Positions 16,827-25,576 of a stretch of 64,000 nucleotides of DNA are shown here, piece after piece. The stretch covers positions 2,816,501-2,880,500 of the forward strand of contig NZ_JAPEPW010000001.1 in NCBI RefSeq assembly GCF_026339955.1. Reading direction: 5' to 3'. Source of the stretch: Streptomyces sp. NBC_01549. Its GTDB lineage: Bacteria > Actinomycetota > Actinomycetes > Streptomycetales > Streptomycetaceae. Positions within the stretch are counted from its first letter, which is position 1, and every line of letters starts with the position of its first letter. Made by a program: the position numbers and the translations under genes. The notes beneath the pieces are model-generated. The model was not told where the DNA came from and did no database searches. It worked only from the letters and a program-made list of their open reading frames with translations.

Positions 16827-18380
16827 TCAGCCGACCCGGAAGCCCGCCGAGACCGTGTCGAAGACCGGGCGGAAGGTGTCCCACTGGGCGTCCGGGGCCG
16901 AGAGGTAGATGTCGTACTCCCTGCCGCCCTCCCGGCCGAAGCCCAGGTCGATGGCGCGGAACGCCCGGACCCGGCCCTCGAAGGTGAACTCCCACACGGC
17001 GGCGGGCTTCTCCTGGAACGTGGTGCGCTGCATACGCAGTTTCCGGTACGAGTCGGGGTAGTTGACCTTGGTGTTCGCCTCGATGTTCGTGAAGTGCGAC
17101 TCGGGGTTCGCGCCCGCCGGCTCGACCATGCCGATCGTGAGGCCCGCGAGACCGGTCTCGTCGGCGTAGGTGACCTGTTCGGAGCTCGCCTCGCCGCGCT
17201 TCCAGCCGTCCGGGACCGGGAAGGAGACGCCCAGTTCCTTCTCCGTGACCAGGTGGTAGCCCGCGGGGACGGCCGGGGGCACGGAGGCGGAAGCGGAAGT
17301 GGCGGCTTTGTGGTGCGTGCCGCCGCTCTTGTCGCCCCGGGTCATGAACCACCCGCCCGCCACCGTCGCGGCGGCCACCACCACGGCCAGCGCGCCCCAG
17401 ACGGCCACGCGCCGCCGCCCACGGGCCCGGGGCGGTGCCGCATCCCGCGCCGGTGCCACCGTCGTCGCGGTCAGCGAAGACTGTGCTGGTGTCGGTACTG
17501 GTCCTGGTATCGATGCCGGTATCGGCGCCGGTACGGGGCGCGTGGGCGTCAGCTGCGTCGGTGCCCCCGACACCACGTCCCTCAGGACCCGCTCCACCTC
17601 CTCCGCCGACGGCCGCTCCTCCGGCTCCTTCGCGAGCAGCGCCTCGATGAGGGGTTCCAGCGGCCCGGCCTGCTTCATGGGGTCGACCGGGTCGACGGCG
17701 ATGGCGTACGCCGTCTCCACGGCCGTGGCCTTGCGGAACGGGGGCCGCCCCTCGACGGACTGGTAGAGGGTCGCCCCGAGCGCCCACAGGTCCGCGGCGG
17801 GCCCGGGCTTCTTGCCCCGCATCCGCTCGGGCGCGATGTAGTCGATCGAGCCGATGATCTCGCCGGTCTTGGTCAGCGTCGAAGTGCCGGTCGCCATGGC
17901 GATGCCGAAGTCGGTGAGGACGACGCGGCCGTCGGCGCCCAGCAGGACGTTGCCCGGCTTGACGTCACGGTGCAGCACCCCGGCGGCGTGCGCGGCCCGC
18001 AGCGCGGCGACCATGCCGAGGCCGATCCGGGCCGCCTCGGTGGGCCACACCGCGCCGCCGTCCGTGAGCAGTGCGGCGAGGGTGGTGGAGGGCACGTACT
18101 CCATGACGATGCAGGGCAGCCCCTCGTCGTCCACCACGTCGTGCACGCCGACCACATGGGGATGGGCGATCCGGGCGGCGCTGCGCGCCTCGCGGCGGGT
18201 GCGTTCGTGGAGGGTGGCGAGCTCGTCGTCGGTCAGGTGCCGCTGGATGTGCAGCCGTTTGACCGCGACCTCGCGGCTGAGGACCTCGTCCTCGGCACGC
18301 CACACCGTGCCCATGCCGCCCCGGCCGATCTGTTCGATCAGCCGATAACGCCCGGCGACCAGCCGCCCCTCGTCCGCCAC
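16827..18380 (-). CDS. Transmembrane Ser/Thr protein kinase (PknB-like) with extracellular domain
   Basis: 517 residues. The kinase domain occupies 10-275: glycine loop GRGGMGTVW, catalytic Lys in VAVK (41), HRDVKPGN (Asp139), DFG (157-159), and APERMRG activation segment end. A Pro-rich juxtamembrane linker built of P-V/I-P repeats (about 285-312) leads to one membrane helix (about 330-352). The ~160-residue outer domain is not PASTA; it has a lipoprotein-like LGVSFPVPDGW motif seen in other Streptomyces kinases. It lies tail-to-tail with the Usp gene and is next to the LCAT/caspase genes, and could regulate them (inference). Confidence 0.92.
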   Translation of the reverse strand: MADEGRLVAGRYRLIEQIGRGGMGTVWRAEDEVLSREVAVKRLHIQRHLTDDELATLHERTRREARSAARIAHPHVVGVHDVVDDEGLPCIVMEYVPSTTLAALLTDGGAVWPTEAARIGLGMVAALRAAHAAGVLHRDVKPGNVLLGADGRVVLTDFGIAMATGTSTLTKTGEIIGSIDYIAPERMRGKKPGPAADLWALGATLYQSVEGRPPFRKATAVETAYAIAVDPVDPMKQAGPLEPLIEALLAKEPEERPSAEEVERVLRDVVSGAPTQLTPTRPVPAPIPASIPGPVPTPAQSSLTATTVAPARDAAPPRARGRRRVAVWGALAVVVAAATVAGGWFMTRGDKSGGTHHKAATSASASVPPAVPAGYHLVTEKELGVSFPVPDGWKRGEASSEQVTYADETGLAGLTIGMVEPAGANPESHFTNIEANTKVNYPDSYRKLRMQRTTFQEKPAAVWEFTFEGRVRAFRAIDLGFGREGGREYDIYLSAPDAQWDTFRPVFDTVSAGFRVG

Positions 18381-18488
18381 CGCGTGCCCCTTGCCGTTCT
18401 TTCCGGACCGCCCGCTCCGGACCGGGTTCGAACCCTTGCGCGTTCGATTCGTGTCGACACCATAGTCGGCGCAGGTTGCGGAGGAATC

Positions 18489-19979
18489 TCAGCCGTCGTC
18501 GCGCTCGTCCGGGGCCGCGAGGACGAGTTGGGTCAGCGGGGTCGGATCGCCCGTGTCCAGGGTGACCCGGTAGAGGCCGGGCGCGGGCACGGTGACACGG
18601 GCCGCGAGCTGGTCGTCGTCGCCGTACAGCCGGGCGGGTCCGGCGAAGGCTCCGCCCACCTCCTCGACGGCGAGGTCCACTCCCGCGGGGCTGTCGACGC
18701 CACGCACCCGGACCGTCCAGGGCGTGCCGGGGGCGACGAGGTCCGGGATCTCCAGGCCGACCCGTGCCCCGGCCTGCGCGGGCCCGAGGTGCTCGTCCTC
18801 CTCCAGGAACGAGGTCACCGCCTCCAACGCGGCCTCCCCCTTGGCCAGCGCGCCGTGCTGCAGCGCGAGGGGCACGGTGGCGCGGATCGGGGATGCGGAC
18901 TCCTTGTGTACGGTGCCGTCGCCGCCCACGTCGAAGCGGCGCGGGGCGCCGGTCTCGTCGCGCATCAGCTCGCCGTCGCTGTGCTCGCGGTAGCAGTGCT
19001 CGGAGGCGGTCACGACGCCCTGACGGATGGTCAGGGACTGGAGGGTCGGCTGGCTGATGCCCACCAGCGCCCGGTGCCCGGGCAGCGCCCGCCCGCGCAG
19101 GGTGTCGTGCAGGGTCTGGGAGTCGACGGCCAGATCCTTGTCGCCGCCCAGGTCGGCGATGTCCGGGGGGCTGAGCCTGCGGATGTTCAGGCCCTCGTCG
19201 AGACAGGGGAACGTCGGGAGCAGGTCGTGCAGGCCCGGCATGGTGTACGCGAGTCTCCTCAGCCTGCCGTGCGGCAGCGGAACCGGCGTGCCCTGCCCGG
19301 TGTTGAGGATCGCGGCGGCGGCCACCGCCCCCTGGAAGGGCGTACCGAGGGTGAGCACCCCACGGGTGTCCGCCGCGAGGTCGCCGTCGGGGCCGTCGGT
19401 GAGAGCGGCGAGGGTGAGCAGTCCGCCCATGGAGTGCGCGACGAAGACGAGCCGCCCCTCCCGTTCGTCGACCCGGTGCTTGCGGGCGAGCACGTGTGCG
19501 GGGTGGAGCCGCCACCGCTCCAGGTGTTCGCGCGCCGCCTCGGCGAGGAACCGGGCGTTCGTGGCGACGGACAGCCGCCAGTCGTAGGCGAAGGGCAGCA
19601 CGGCCGCCGGGTCGGCCACGCTCCGGGTGACCGTCGCGACCAGGTCGTTGTAGGGCTCGATGCCGCGCAGGAAGGGACTCCAGGCGGGGGTGCGCAGCAG
19701 GCGCCGGGCCCGGATGCGGCCGAGGCGGCCCTCGCGTTCGTCGGGCGTGAGGTGCAGGGCGCGTAAGCCCCGGGGCGCCGTCCACGCCTTCAGCAGCCAT
19801 CCGGCGCTCGCGAGGCCCCAGACGACGTCGCCGGACTCGGTGTCGTACAACTCGCTCCCCATGATGCCGGGAACGACGACGACGGCGTCCTGCGTCGTGT
19901 TCGGGGAGAGGCCGGGGAGGCGGTGGGGCCGCTCGGCCAGGCGGCGGCCTGCGGTATCGGGCTGCGACGGCTCGGTCAT
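18489..19979 (-). CDS. LCAT-type lipase/acyltransferase (alpha/beta hydrolase)
   Basis: 496 residues from ATG 19979; an alternative ATG at 20000 adds 7. The fold of lecithin:cholesterol acyltransferases is shown by the oxyanion segment VVVVPGIMGSEL (34-44), the nucleophile in FVAHSMGG (Ser183), Asp in VGGDGTVH (Asp354) and His in LALQHGAL (His375); the triad is intact. The C-terminal ~110 residues form an Ig/C2-like beta domain. There is no signal peptide, so it acts in the cytoplasm or on the inner membrane face. It starts back-to-back with the caspase-NTPase gene (start codons within 20 bp), which suggests a joint system in which membrane lipids are the effector target (inference). Confidence 0.85.
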   Translation of the reverse strand: MTEPSQPDTAGRRLAERPHRLPGLSPNTTQDAVVVVPGIMGSELYDTESGDVVWGLASAGWLLKAWTAPRGLRALHLTPDEREGRLGRIRARRLLRTPAWSPFLRGIEPYNDLVATVTRSVADPAAVLPFAYDWRLSVATNARFLAEAAREHLERWRLHPAHVLARKHRVDEREGRLVFVAHSMGGLLTLAALTDGPDGDLAADTRGVLTLGTPFQGAVAAAAILNTGQGTPVPLPHGRLRRLAYTMPGLHDLLPTFPCLDEGLNIRRLSPPDIADLGGDKDLAVDSQTLHDTLRGRALPGHRALVGISQPTLQSLTIRQGVVTASEHCYREHSDGELMRDETGAPRRFDVGGDGTVHKESASPIRATVPLALQHGALAKGEAALEAVTSFLEEDEHLGPAQAGARVGLEIPDLVAPGTPWTVRVRGVDSPAGVDLAVEEVGGAFAGPARLYGDDDQLAARVTVPAPGLYRVTLDTGDPTPLTQLVLAAPDERDDG

Positions 19980-19998
19980 GGCGGGAAGAATAGAGAGC

Positions 19999-22161
19999 AT
20001 GCGAGGGCGGGCGGGCGGGCTTGTCAGGATCGGGGAGCCGGGGGACGCCGGTGATACGGGGCGGGCCACGGCGGGCCGTGCGCCGGTGAACGCCGTGGCC
20101 GAGGACGCCGAGCGGCGCACGCTGTTGACCCTCGCCGTCCGCGACTACGACGACGGGGACGCGGAGTTCACCGCCGGCATCGACGAACAGCTCTCCGTCG
20201 TGTCCGACTGGTGGTGCGCCCCGGGAGCACCGGAGCCCTTCACGCACCTCCCCGCGCCGGAACTGCGCGAGCGCTACGACGTCGAGCGCTTCCTGCACGA
20301 GAGCAAGGTGCGCGAGACGCGCGGCCGCGCCCTGGTCGTCTTCATCACGGGCCACGGCCAACTGGGCGCCTCCCGCACCCACTTCCTCCAGCTGCCGAGG
20401 ACCGAACCCCGGCGCCAGCTGGCCACGGCCATCCGCACCAGCGAGATCGTGGCCGCGGCCCTCGACTCCCGCGCCGAACACGTCCTGGTCGTCATCAACA
20501 CCTGCTACGCGGCCGGGATCGCCGAGGAGCTGGAGAAGCTGCACCAGGAGATCCTGCCGAGCCGGCGCACCGGCGGCAGCCTGGACGTCGTCGCCACCTG
20601 CGCCCACGACCAGCTGGTCCAGGTACGCCGGTTCCCCTCGGTGATGCGCCGCGTGCTGGAGCGGCTGCGCACCACCGCGCAGATCACCACGCCCTGGCTG
20701 AGCGTCGCGCATCTGATGACGGAGTTCGAGAGCGAGCTCGGCACCGACACCGAGCGGCGCAAGCACCGGCTCAAGCGGGTCCTGGACGGCGGCGGCCAGA
20801 CCGCCCTGACGCCCTGTCTGCCGAACCCCGGCTACCGGCCGGTGCGGGAACTGGTGGGGCCCGCGCGCCGCCAGGTCGCCACCCCGGCCGACGAGGTCGA
20901 CCACTGGCTCGACCGCGCCAGCGGCCGACGCCATGAGACCGACCCCGGCTGGTACTTCAGCGGTCGCGAAGGGCTGGGCCGTGCGGTCACCGCGTTCCTC
21001 GGCCGTCCCCGCGGTGTCCTGCTGCTGACCGGAACCGCCGGCAGCGGCAAGTCGGCCGTGCTGGCGCGGGCCGTGACGCTCAGCGACCCGCTGTTCCGCG
21101 ACGACCCACGCTACGGCCCCGCGCTGCGCTCGGCCGCACCCGAGACCGTCCCGTCCGAGGGCTCCGTCACCGCCGCCGTACTGGCCCGCCACCGCACCGC
21201 CTCCGACGTGCTCGGCGACCTGCTGCGCGCCCTGGAACTGCGACCGCGCCCGGCCGGGCCGAGCGAGGACCCGGTGGAACTGCGCCGCGCCCAGCTGCTG
21301 GCCCACCTGGACGAGCCGGGCGACCCGGTCACGCTCGTCCTCGACGGCCTGGACGAGTCCGTCGAACCCTTCCGCGTGGTCAGGGACGTACTTGCCCCGC
21401 TGACCGCCCACTGCGGCATCACCCCCGCCCTGCCCGGCCCCCGCAGGGCGGAGCGGCAGCGGTCCCTGCGGCTGCTGATCGGCGTACGCAGCAGCCGTCC
21501 CCGCACGGAGCGCGCCGCCCCCGCCGGGGCGGCGGGGCGGGAGGCGGGGCTGCTCGGCGCGCTCCGGGAGGTCTTCCCCGCGGCGTCCGTGCTGCGCACC
21601 GACGAGACGGACAGCGAGAGCGACATCGCGGATTACGTCCAGGCGCTGGTCGGCGCCGAGACGTCCGGCGGCGACAGCACCCGGCAGGCGGCCGAGACCG
21701 TCGCCAAGCGGGTCTGGCCCTCGTTCCTGGACGCCCGGCTGGCCGGCGAGCAGCTGCACCACGCGTCCGACCCGGGCGCGCTCGCGGACAACCCCGACTG
21801 GCTCGACCTGTTGCAGGCGGGCACCATCGGTCTGCTCCGGCGCGATCTGGCGCTCGTCGAGGACGAGGGGCTGCCCGCGGAGGTCGCCCTCGCGCTGCTG
21901 CGGGCCGCCGCGTTCGCGCTGGGCGCGGGCATCCCCTGGTCGGACGTGTGGCCGGCGGTCGCCGGGGCACTGCTCGGCCGGCCCCTCGAGGAGCCGGACC
22001 GGATGATCGAGAGCCTGCTGAAGAGCAGACTCGCCGGATATCTGGCCCACGACGACGAGGACGACCGGCTGGTGTACCGGCCGGCCCACGAAGCCCTGGC
22101 CGAGCTCCTGCGCGATCCCCGGCAGGACCTGCTGGCCGGCGTCGGGAGCGACGCCGTATGA
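19999..22161 (+). CDS. Caspase-like protease fused to P-loop (STAND/NACHT-type) NTPase
   Basis: 720 residues from ATG 19999; GTG 20086 is an alternative that leaves more promoter space. Residues 40-270 form a caspase-like domain with the dyad His119 in VFITGHGQ and Cys169 in VVINTCYAAG. Walker A GTAGSGKS (345-352) and Walker B TLVLDGLDE (445-453) mark the NTPase, followed by a helical region. The architecture matches bacterial conflict/apoptosis-type proteins in which a sensor controls an NTPase-gated protease. The sensor is the WD40 protein encoded by the next gene, coupled by ATGA. Substrate and trigger are unknown. Confidence 0.87.
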   Translation: MRGRAGGLVRIGEPGDAGDTGRATAGRAPVNAVAEDAERRTLLTLAVRDYDDGDAEFTAGIDEQLSVVSDWWCAPGAPEPFTHLPAPELRERYDVERFLHESKVRETRGRALVVFITGHGQLGASRTHFLQLPRTEPRRQLATAIRTSEIVAAALDSRAEHVLVVINTCYAAGIAEELEKLHQEILPSRRTGGSLDVVATCAHDQLVQVRRFPSVMRRVLERLRTTAQITTPWLSVAHLMTEFESELGTDTERRKHRLKRVLDGGGQTALTPCLPNPGYRPVRELVGPARRQVATPADEVDHWLDRASGRRHETDPGWYFSGREGLGRAVTAFLGRPRGVLLLTGTAGSGKSAVLARAVTLSDPLFRDDPRYGPALRSAAPETVPSEGSVTAAVLARHRTASDVLGDLLRALELRPRPAGPSEDPVELRRAQLLAHLDEPGDPVTLVLDGLDESVEPFRVVRDVLAPLTAHCGITPALPGPRRAERQRSLRLLIGVRSSRPRTERAAPAGAAGREAGLLGALREVFPAASVLRTDETDSESDIADYVQALVGAETSGGDSTRQAAETVAKRVWPSFLDARLAGEQLHHASDPGALADNPDWLDLLQAGTIGLLRRDLALVEDEGLPAEVALALLRAAAFALGAGIPWSDVWPAVAGALLGRPLEEPDRMIESLLKSRLAGYLAHDDEDDRLVYRPAHEALAELLRDPRQDLLAGVGSDAV

Positions 22162-23633
22162 GCGACGCGGACAACCCGTACCGCGCGCCCCGTCCGGGCC
22201 GCTCCGACACGAGCGACGCGAAGACGTGGGCCGACACGAAGGACGCGCACCGGCTCATCGCCGAGGCGCTGGCCCGGCTCGTCGCCACCGATCCGACGAT
22301 CCCGCCCCACCCGTATCTCAGCCGCCATCTGGCCCACCACGCGGCCCGGGGCGACGTCCTCGACGACGCCCATGTGCCGCTCGCCGTGCTGCCCTGGGAG
22401 TCCAGCGCGAACGTGCGCACGCTGCTGCGGCAGAGCGGCGCCGCGAGCGCCGCGCGGCGCCAGGAGTGGCTGGAGGCGTGGGCCCGCGTCGAGCCGTTCA
22501 TCGGCGGCGCCGGTCCGGACTCCCGGCTGACGAGCCTGCATCTGGCCCATCACGCCGCGACCCGCCCCCGCGCTCCGCTCGACACGTCCGCCACGCGCGT
22601 GTCCGGTTCACGCGTCACCCCGCTGTGGAGCGACTGGACGGCGCAGGACAACGTACTGGCCGTCTCCGAGACCCGCCTCGAATCGCTGACCCGCACCACG
22701 ACCGCCGACGGCCGTTGCCTGCTGGTCACCGGCGACAGCCACGGCACGATCCGCACCTGGGAGCCGCACGGCGTACCGGCGATGGCACCGCTGCACACGT
22801 ACGGCGGCGCGGTCCAGCATCTGCTGCCGCTCCCGGGCGACCTGCTGCTCTCCGCGGGCACCGACGGTTCGGTGCGTGTCTGGCACCTCACCCGGGGCCA
22901 GCTGCTCGCCGAACCCGTCCACCGCCCCGGCACCTGGGTCAGCGCCCTCACGCTCTTCGCGGCGAAGGACGCCCCGGAGGTCGTCCTCGTCGCCCACAGC
23001 GACGGCCGTCTCGGCGCGCTGGATCCCGTCACCCTCCGGCCCGTCGACACCCCGCTGCCCTCCCTCGATCGCGCGCCGGCCCTGCTGAGCGGGGTCGGTC
23101 TGGGCGGGACGGAGGGGATGGCGCTGGCCGTGGCCCAGGGCAGGCGGGTGCGCGTCTGGGATCCGCGGCAGGGCGGCGGGTACGCGCACGAGCACGAGCA
23201 CGAGGGGGCGGTGCGGGCCCTGGTGGACCTCGCGGCGCCGGGGCGGTACGCGCTTTGCGACGACTCGGGGTACGTCGGTTTCCGGGACGCCTCGACGGGC
23301 CGGGAGACGGCCGCCGCACCGGCTCCGCCCGCGGGGCCCGCCATCGCCCTCACCGCCCTGACCGTGGCGGGCCGGGCGGCGGTGGTGTCCGGGGGCAGCG
23401 ACCACACCCTGCGGGTCTGGGACGCGCGGACGGGCGCGGCGATCGGCGGCGCCCTGGAGGGGCACACCGCTGCTCCGGTGGCTCTGACCACGCTGCCGGG
23501 CACCCCGCAGCCGCTCCTCGTCTCGGCCGGCGCCGACCACACCCTGCGGCGCTGGAAGCCGGACCGCCCGTACGGCGGCCCGTCACCGCGGCCGCGCTCG
23601 CCGGTCCCGGATCCTCCGCCGGGGCGCCGCTGA
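22158..23633 (+). CDS. WD40 repeat protein, N-terminal part (frameshifted gene)
   Basis: 491 codons to a premature stop at 23631. A helical leader (DAHRLIAEALARLVATDP; WLEAWARVEPFIGG), similar to linkers between NTPase and WD40 domains in STAND proteins, is followed by repeats with GTDGSVRVWHL, GSDHTLRVWDARTG and GADHTLRRWKPD. The propeller then stops abruptly and resumes in the -1 frame at about 23572-23585 without loss of repeat phase, so 22158-24529 is best read as one ~790-residue propeller gene missing one base in GGCGGCCCG. ATGA coupling to the caspase-NTPase implies one complex: propeller sensor plus NTPase-protease. Confidence 0.8.
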   Translation: MSDADNPYRAPRPGRSDTSDAKTWADTKDAHRLIAEALARLVATDPTIPPHPYLSRHLAHHAARGDVLDDAHVPLAVLPWESSANVRTLLRQSGAASAARRQEWLEAWARVEPFIGGAGPDSRLTSLHLAHHAATRPRAPLDTSATRVSGSRVTPLWSDWTAQDNVLAVSETRLESLTRTTTADGRCLLVTGDSHGTIRTWEPHGVPAMAPLHTYGGAVQHLLPLPGDLLLSAGTDGSVRVWHLTRGQLLAEPVHRPGTWVSALTLFAAKDAPEVVLVAHSDGRLGALDPVTLRPVDTPLPSLDRAPALLSGVGLGGTEGMALAVAQGRRVRVWDPRQGGGYAHEHEHEGAVRALVDLAAPGRYALCDDSGYVGFRDASTGRETAAAPAPPAGPAIALTALTVAGRAAVVSGGSDHTLRVWDARTGAAIGGALEGHTAAPVALTTLPGTPQPLLVSAGADHTLRRWKPDRPYGGPSPRPRSPVPDPPPGRR

Positions 23634-23638
23634 TCGCG

Positions 23639-24529
23639 GTGGCCGACGAGTCCGGTACGGCGCTGTGGGACACCGGGACCGGCCGCTCGGCCGTCCTCCC
23701 GGCGGGCCACGCCACCGTGACCGCCTTCACCTCGGCGCTCGTCCGGGGCGAGCCCCTGCTGGTGACCGCGCACAGCGACGCCGGGATTCAGCTGTGGTCC
23801 CTGGACCGGGGCGCCCACGCCGCCCCCGCACGACTGGCCGGGCTCCTCGGCCACAGCCTGCCGGTGCGGTCGATGGCCGCCTTCCCCCGCGACGGACGGA
23901 CCCTGCTGGTCACCGGGGGCGAGGACGGCACCGTACGCCTCTGGGACCTCGACCGGCCGCGCGCACTGGCCTGCCGGGAGGACCATCTGCTCAGCGTCCG
24001 GGACGTCGCCGTGCTCGACACGGTACGAGGTCCGCGGATCGTCTCCGCGGGCACCGACGGGACCGTACGGCTCTGGGATCCGGCCACCCTTCGACCCGTG
24101 GGGCCGCCGCTCCACTGCGGGCAGCGGGTCGTCAACGCCGTCGCCGCCGTGCCCGTCGACGAGCCCGACCGTGCCGTGCTCGTCGCGTCCGGCGGGGAGG
24201 ACGGCACGATCCGGCTCTGGGATCCCGACACCGGACAGCCGGCCGGGCGGCGGCTGGACATCGGCGACGGGCCGGTGGCCGCGCTGGCGTTCTTCCGGAC
24301 CGCGGCCGGCCGCCCGTGCCTCGCGGCGACGGGCCCCGCCGGAACCATCCACCTGTGGGACATCGACACCGGCTCGCACCTGCTGCGGATCGTGACCGGC
24401 AGCCCGCTCGGCACCCTCGACGCGCTCGGCGCCCGGCAGCCGGGCGGCCCGCACCCGCGACACCCCGTCCTCCTCGCGGCCGGGGTCGCTGGCGTATGCG
24501 TGTTCGACGTTCGAATGGAGGGCCGCTGA
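23639..24529 (+). CDS. WD40 repeat protein, C-terminal part (same gene after frameshift)
   Basis: Open frame continuing the propeller: SDAGIQLWSLDRG, GEDGTVRLWDLDRP, GTDGTVRLWDPATL, GEDGTIRLWDPDTG and AGTIHLWDIDTG are successive blades. If translated separately, GTG 23639 (6 bp after the premature stop) could restart; the ribosome site there is poor. Repair of a single missing base near 23575 would join it to the preceding half with about 10 to 12 blades in total. Codon use is normal for the genome, so it is not ancient debris. Confidence 0.75.
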   Translation: MADESGTALWDTGTGRSAVLPAGHATVTAFTSALVRGEPLLVTAHSDAGIQLWSLDRGAHAAPARLAGLLGHSLPVRSMAAFPRDGRTLLVTGGEDGTVRLWDLDRPRALACREDHLLSVRDVAVLDTVRGPRIVSAGTDGTVRLWDPATLRPVGPPLHCGQRVVNAVAAVPVDEPDRAVLVASGGEDGTIRLWDPDTGQPAGRRLDIGDGPVAALAFFRTAAGRPCLAATGPAGTIHLWDIDTGSHLLRIVTGSPLGTLDALGARQPGGPHPRHPVLLAAGVAGVCVFDVRMEGR

Positions 24530-24659
24530 TCCGGCGCCCGCCGGGCCGCCGAACGCGCGTGTGCGCCTCCTGTGTGCCCCAGCGCCCCCCACGCGCGCCC
24601 CCGCCACGGCGTGGAAGCGGACATCCCCGGGCGCCCGCTACGGGAGAATGATCGCCCGC

Positions 24660-24676
24660 ATGTTCCGGCGGAACAT
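24660..24676. promoter_or_regulatory. 17-bp palindrome upstream of the RES gene
   Basis: ATGTTCCG-g-CGGAACAT is a perfect 8+1+8 inverted repeat about 110 bp upstream of the RES toxin gene, in the otherwise empty 24530-24788 spacer. Its size fits an operator for a dimeric HTH repressor. The binder is unknown; the Xre-like antitoxin downstream is one candidate. Confidence 0.4.
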
Positions 24677-24788
24677 ACGGGCTCGGGGCGCGTACGGGCT
24701 CGGGAACCTGCGGGACACAGGGATCGCGTGCCCCGTGCGGACCGCGCGGCAGCGGCCGCGAACCATCGGCTCAGCAGCGAGGACCACG

Positions 24789-25508
24789 ATGAACAACAGC
24801 CCTTCGGCGGTGACCACAGCCCACTTACCGTCCCTCGTCCCCGCTCCGGAACGCGGAGTGTGGCGGCTGGGCAAGAGGGATCACCCCAAGGAGTACAACC
24901 GGCTCGACCCCGAGACCAGCCAAGGCTCCAGCCAGAGCTCCAGCGCGGGCCGCTTCAGCCTCGCCACCTACGGAATGCTGTACTGCGCCAGCGATCCGGC
25001 CGGCTGTTACGCCGAGGCACTCGCGCCCTTCCGCGTCCATCCCAAGCTGCGCGGGCTCATCGGCGACGAGTGGGACGAGCGACCCAGCCACATGAGGCTC
25101 GGCCACCTGGCCTCGGGCTGGCGCGAGGACCACATCCTGGTCCGGCTCGAACCCGCCAAGGACGCCCAGTTCCTCGACGTCGACGCCGAGTCCACCCGGG
25201 CCGTCCTCGCCCGCGAACTCCGAGGCGAGCTGGCCGCGTGGGCCATCGAACCCCCGCTCACCGACCCCCACATCCACGGACGCGACCGCAGGCTCGCCCG
25301 GCAGATCGCGGCCTGGACGGTCGCCCAGCGCAACCACGCCGGCCACCGGCTGGCCCAGGGCATCGCCTACCGCTCCGGATACGGCGGACGCACCTGCTGG
25401 GCCATCTTCCACGACGTCGATCTCGTCGAGGCCGAGCGGCGCCCCATCCAGCCGGAGTCCCCCGAACTGCGCGCGGTCGCGGCGGAGTACGGCCTTCGGA
25501 TCTTCTGA
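24789..25508 (+). CDS. RES-domain protein, putative NAD-degrading toxin
   Basis: 239 residues. The RES triad is visible: Arg26 in GVWRLGK, Glu76 in CYAEAL, and Ser196 in AYRSGYGG. RES toxins (MbcT/Res family) cleave or phosphorolyse NAD+ with an ADP-ribosyltransferase-like fold and are held in check by an Xre/MbcA-type partner. The protein is somewhat longer than typical (~160-230). Here the toxin gene precedes the putative antitoxin gene, the reverse of the usual order, with a 332-bp spacer. Confidence 0.8.
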   Translation: MNNSPSAVTTAHLPSLVPAPERGVWRLGKRDHPKEYNRLDPETSQGSSQSSSAGRFSLATYGMLYCASDPAGCYAEALAPFRVHPKLRGLIGDEWDERPSHMRLGHLASGWREDHILVRLEPAKDAQFLDVDAESTRAVLARELRGELAAWAIEPPLTDPHIHGRDRRLARQIAAWTVAQRNHAGHRLAQGIAYRSGYGGRTCWAIFHDVDLVEAERRPIQPESPELRAVAAEYGLRIF

Positions 25509-25576
25509 ACGGGGCCTGCGGATCTCCTGAACGGGGCCTTCGGATCTCCTGGACGGGGCCTTCGGGTCCGCCGAAC
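25489..25576. repeat. 22-bp tandem repeats grown from the RES gene end
   Basis: Four head-to-tail 22-bp units of the type GGGGCCTTCGGATCTCCTGAAC; the first contains the last codons and TGA of the RES gene, the others diverge slightly. This looks like slippage duplication of the 3' end into the spacer. The rest of 25577-25787 contains no gene that I can support. Confidence 0.8.

Noticed and set aside
17094..19766. Plus-strand open frame of 890 codons
   Set aside because: Antisense to the kinase and lipase, both with full catalytic motifs. No ribosome site or domain.
17965..22089. Minus-strand open frame of 1374 codons across the kinase, lipase and caspase genes
   Set aside because: It is antisense to the motif-bearing caspase-NTPase and runs out of frame through the kinase and lipase; composition is Arg/Pro/Gly-rich with no domain. 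Typical shadow in high-GC DNA.
23560..23640. Programmed -1 frameshift as explanation of the WD40 break
   Set aside because: No X-XXY-YYZ slippery heptamer and no obvious pseudoknot; a missing base is simpler and recurs in two other genes.
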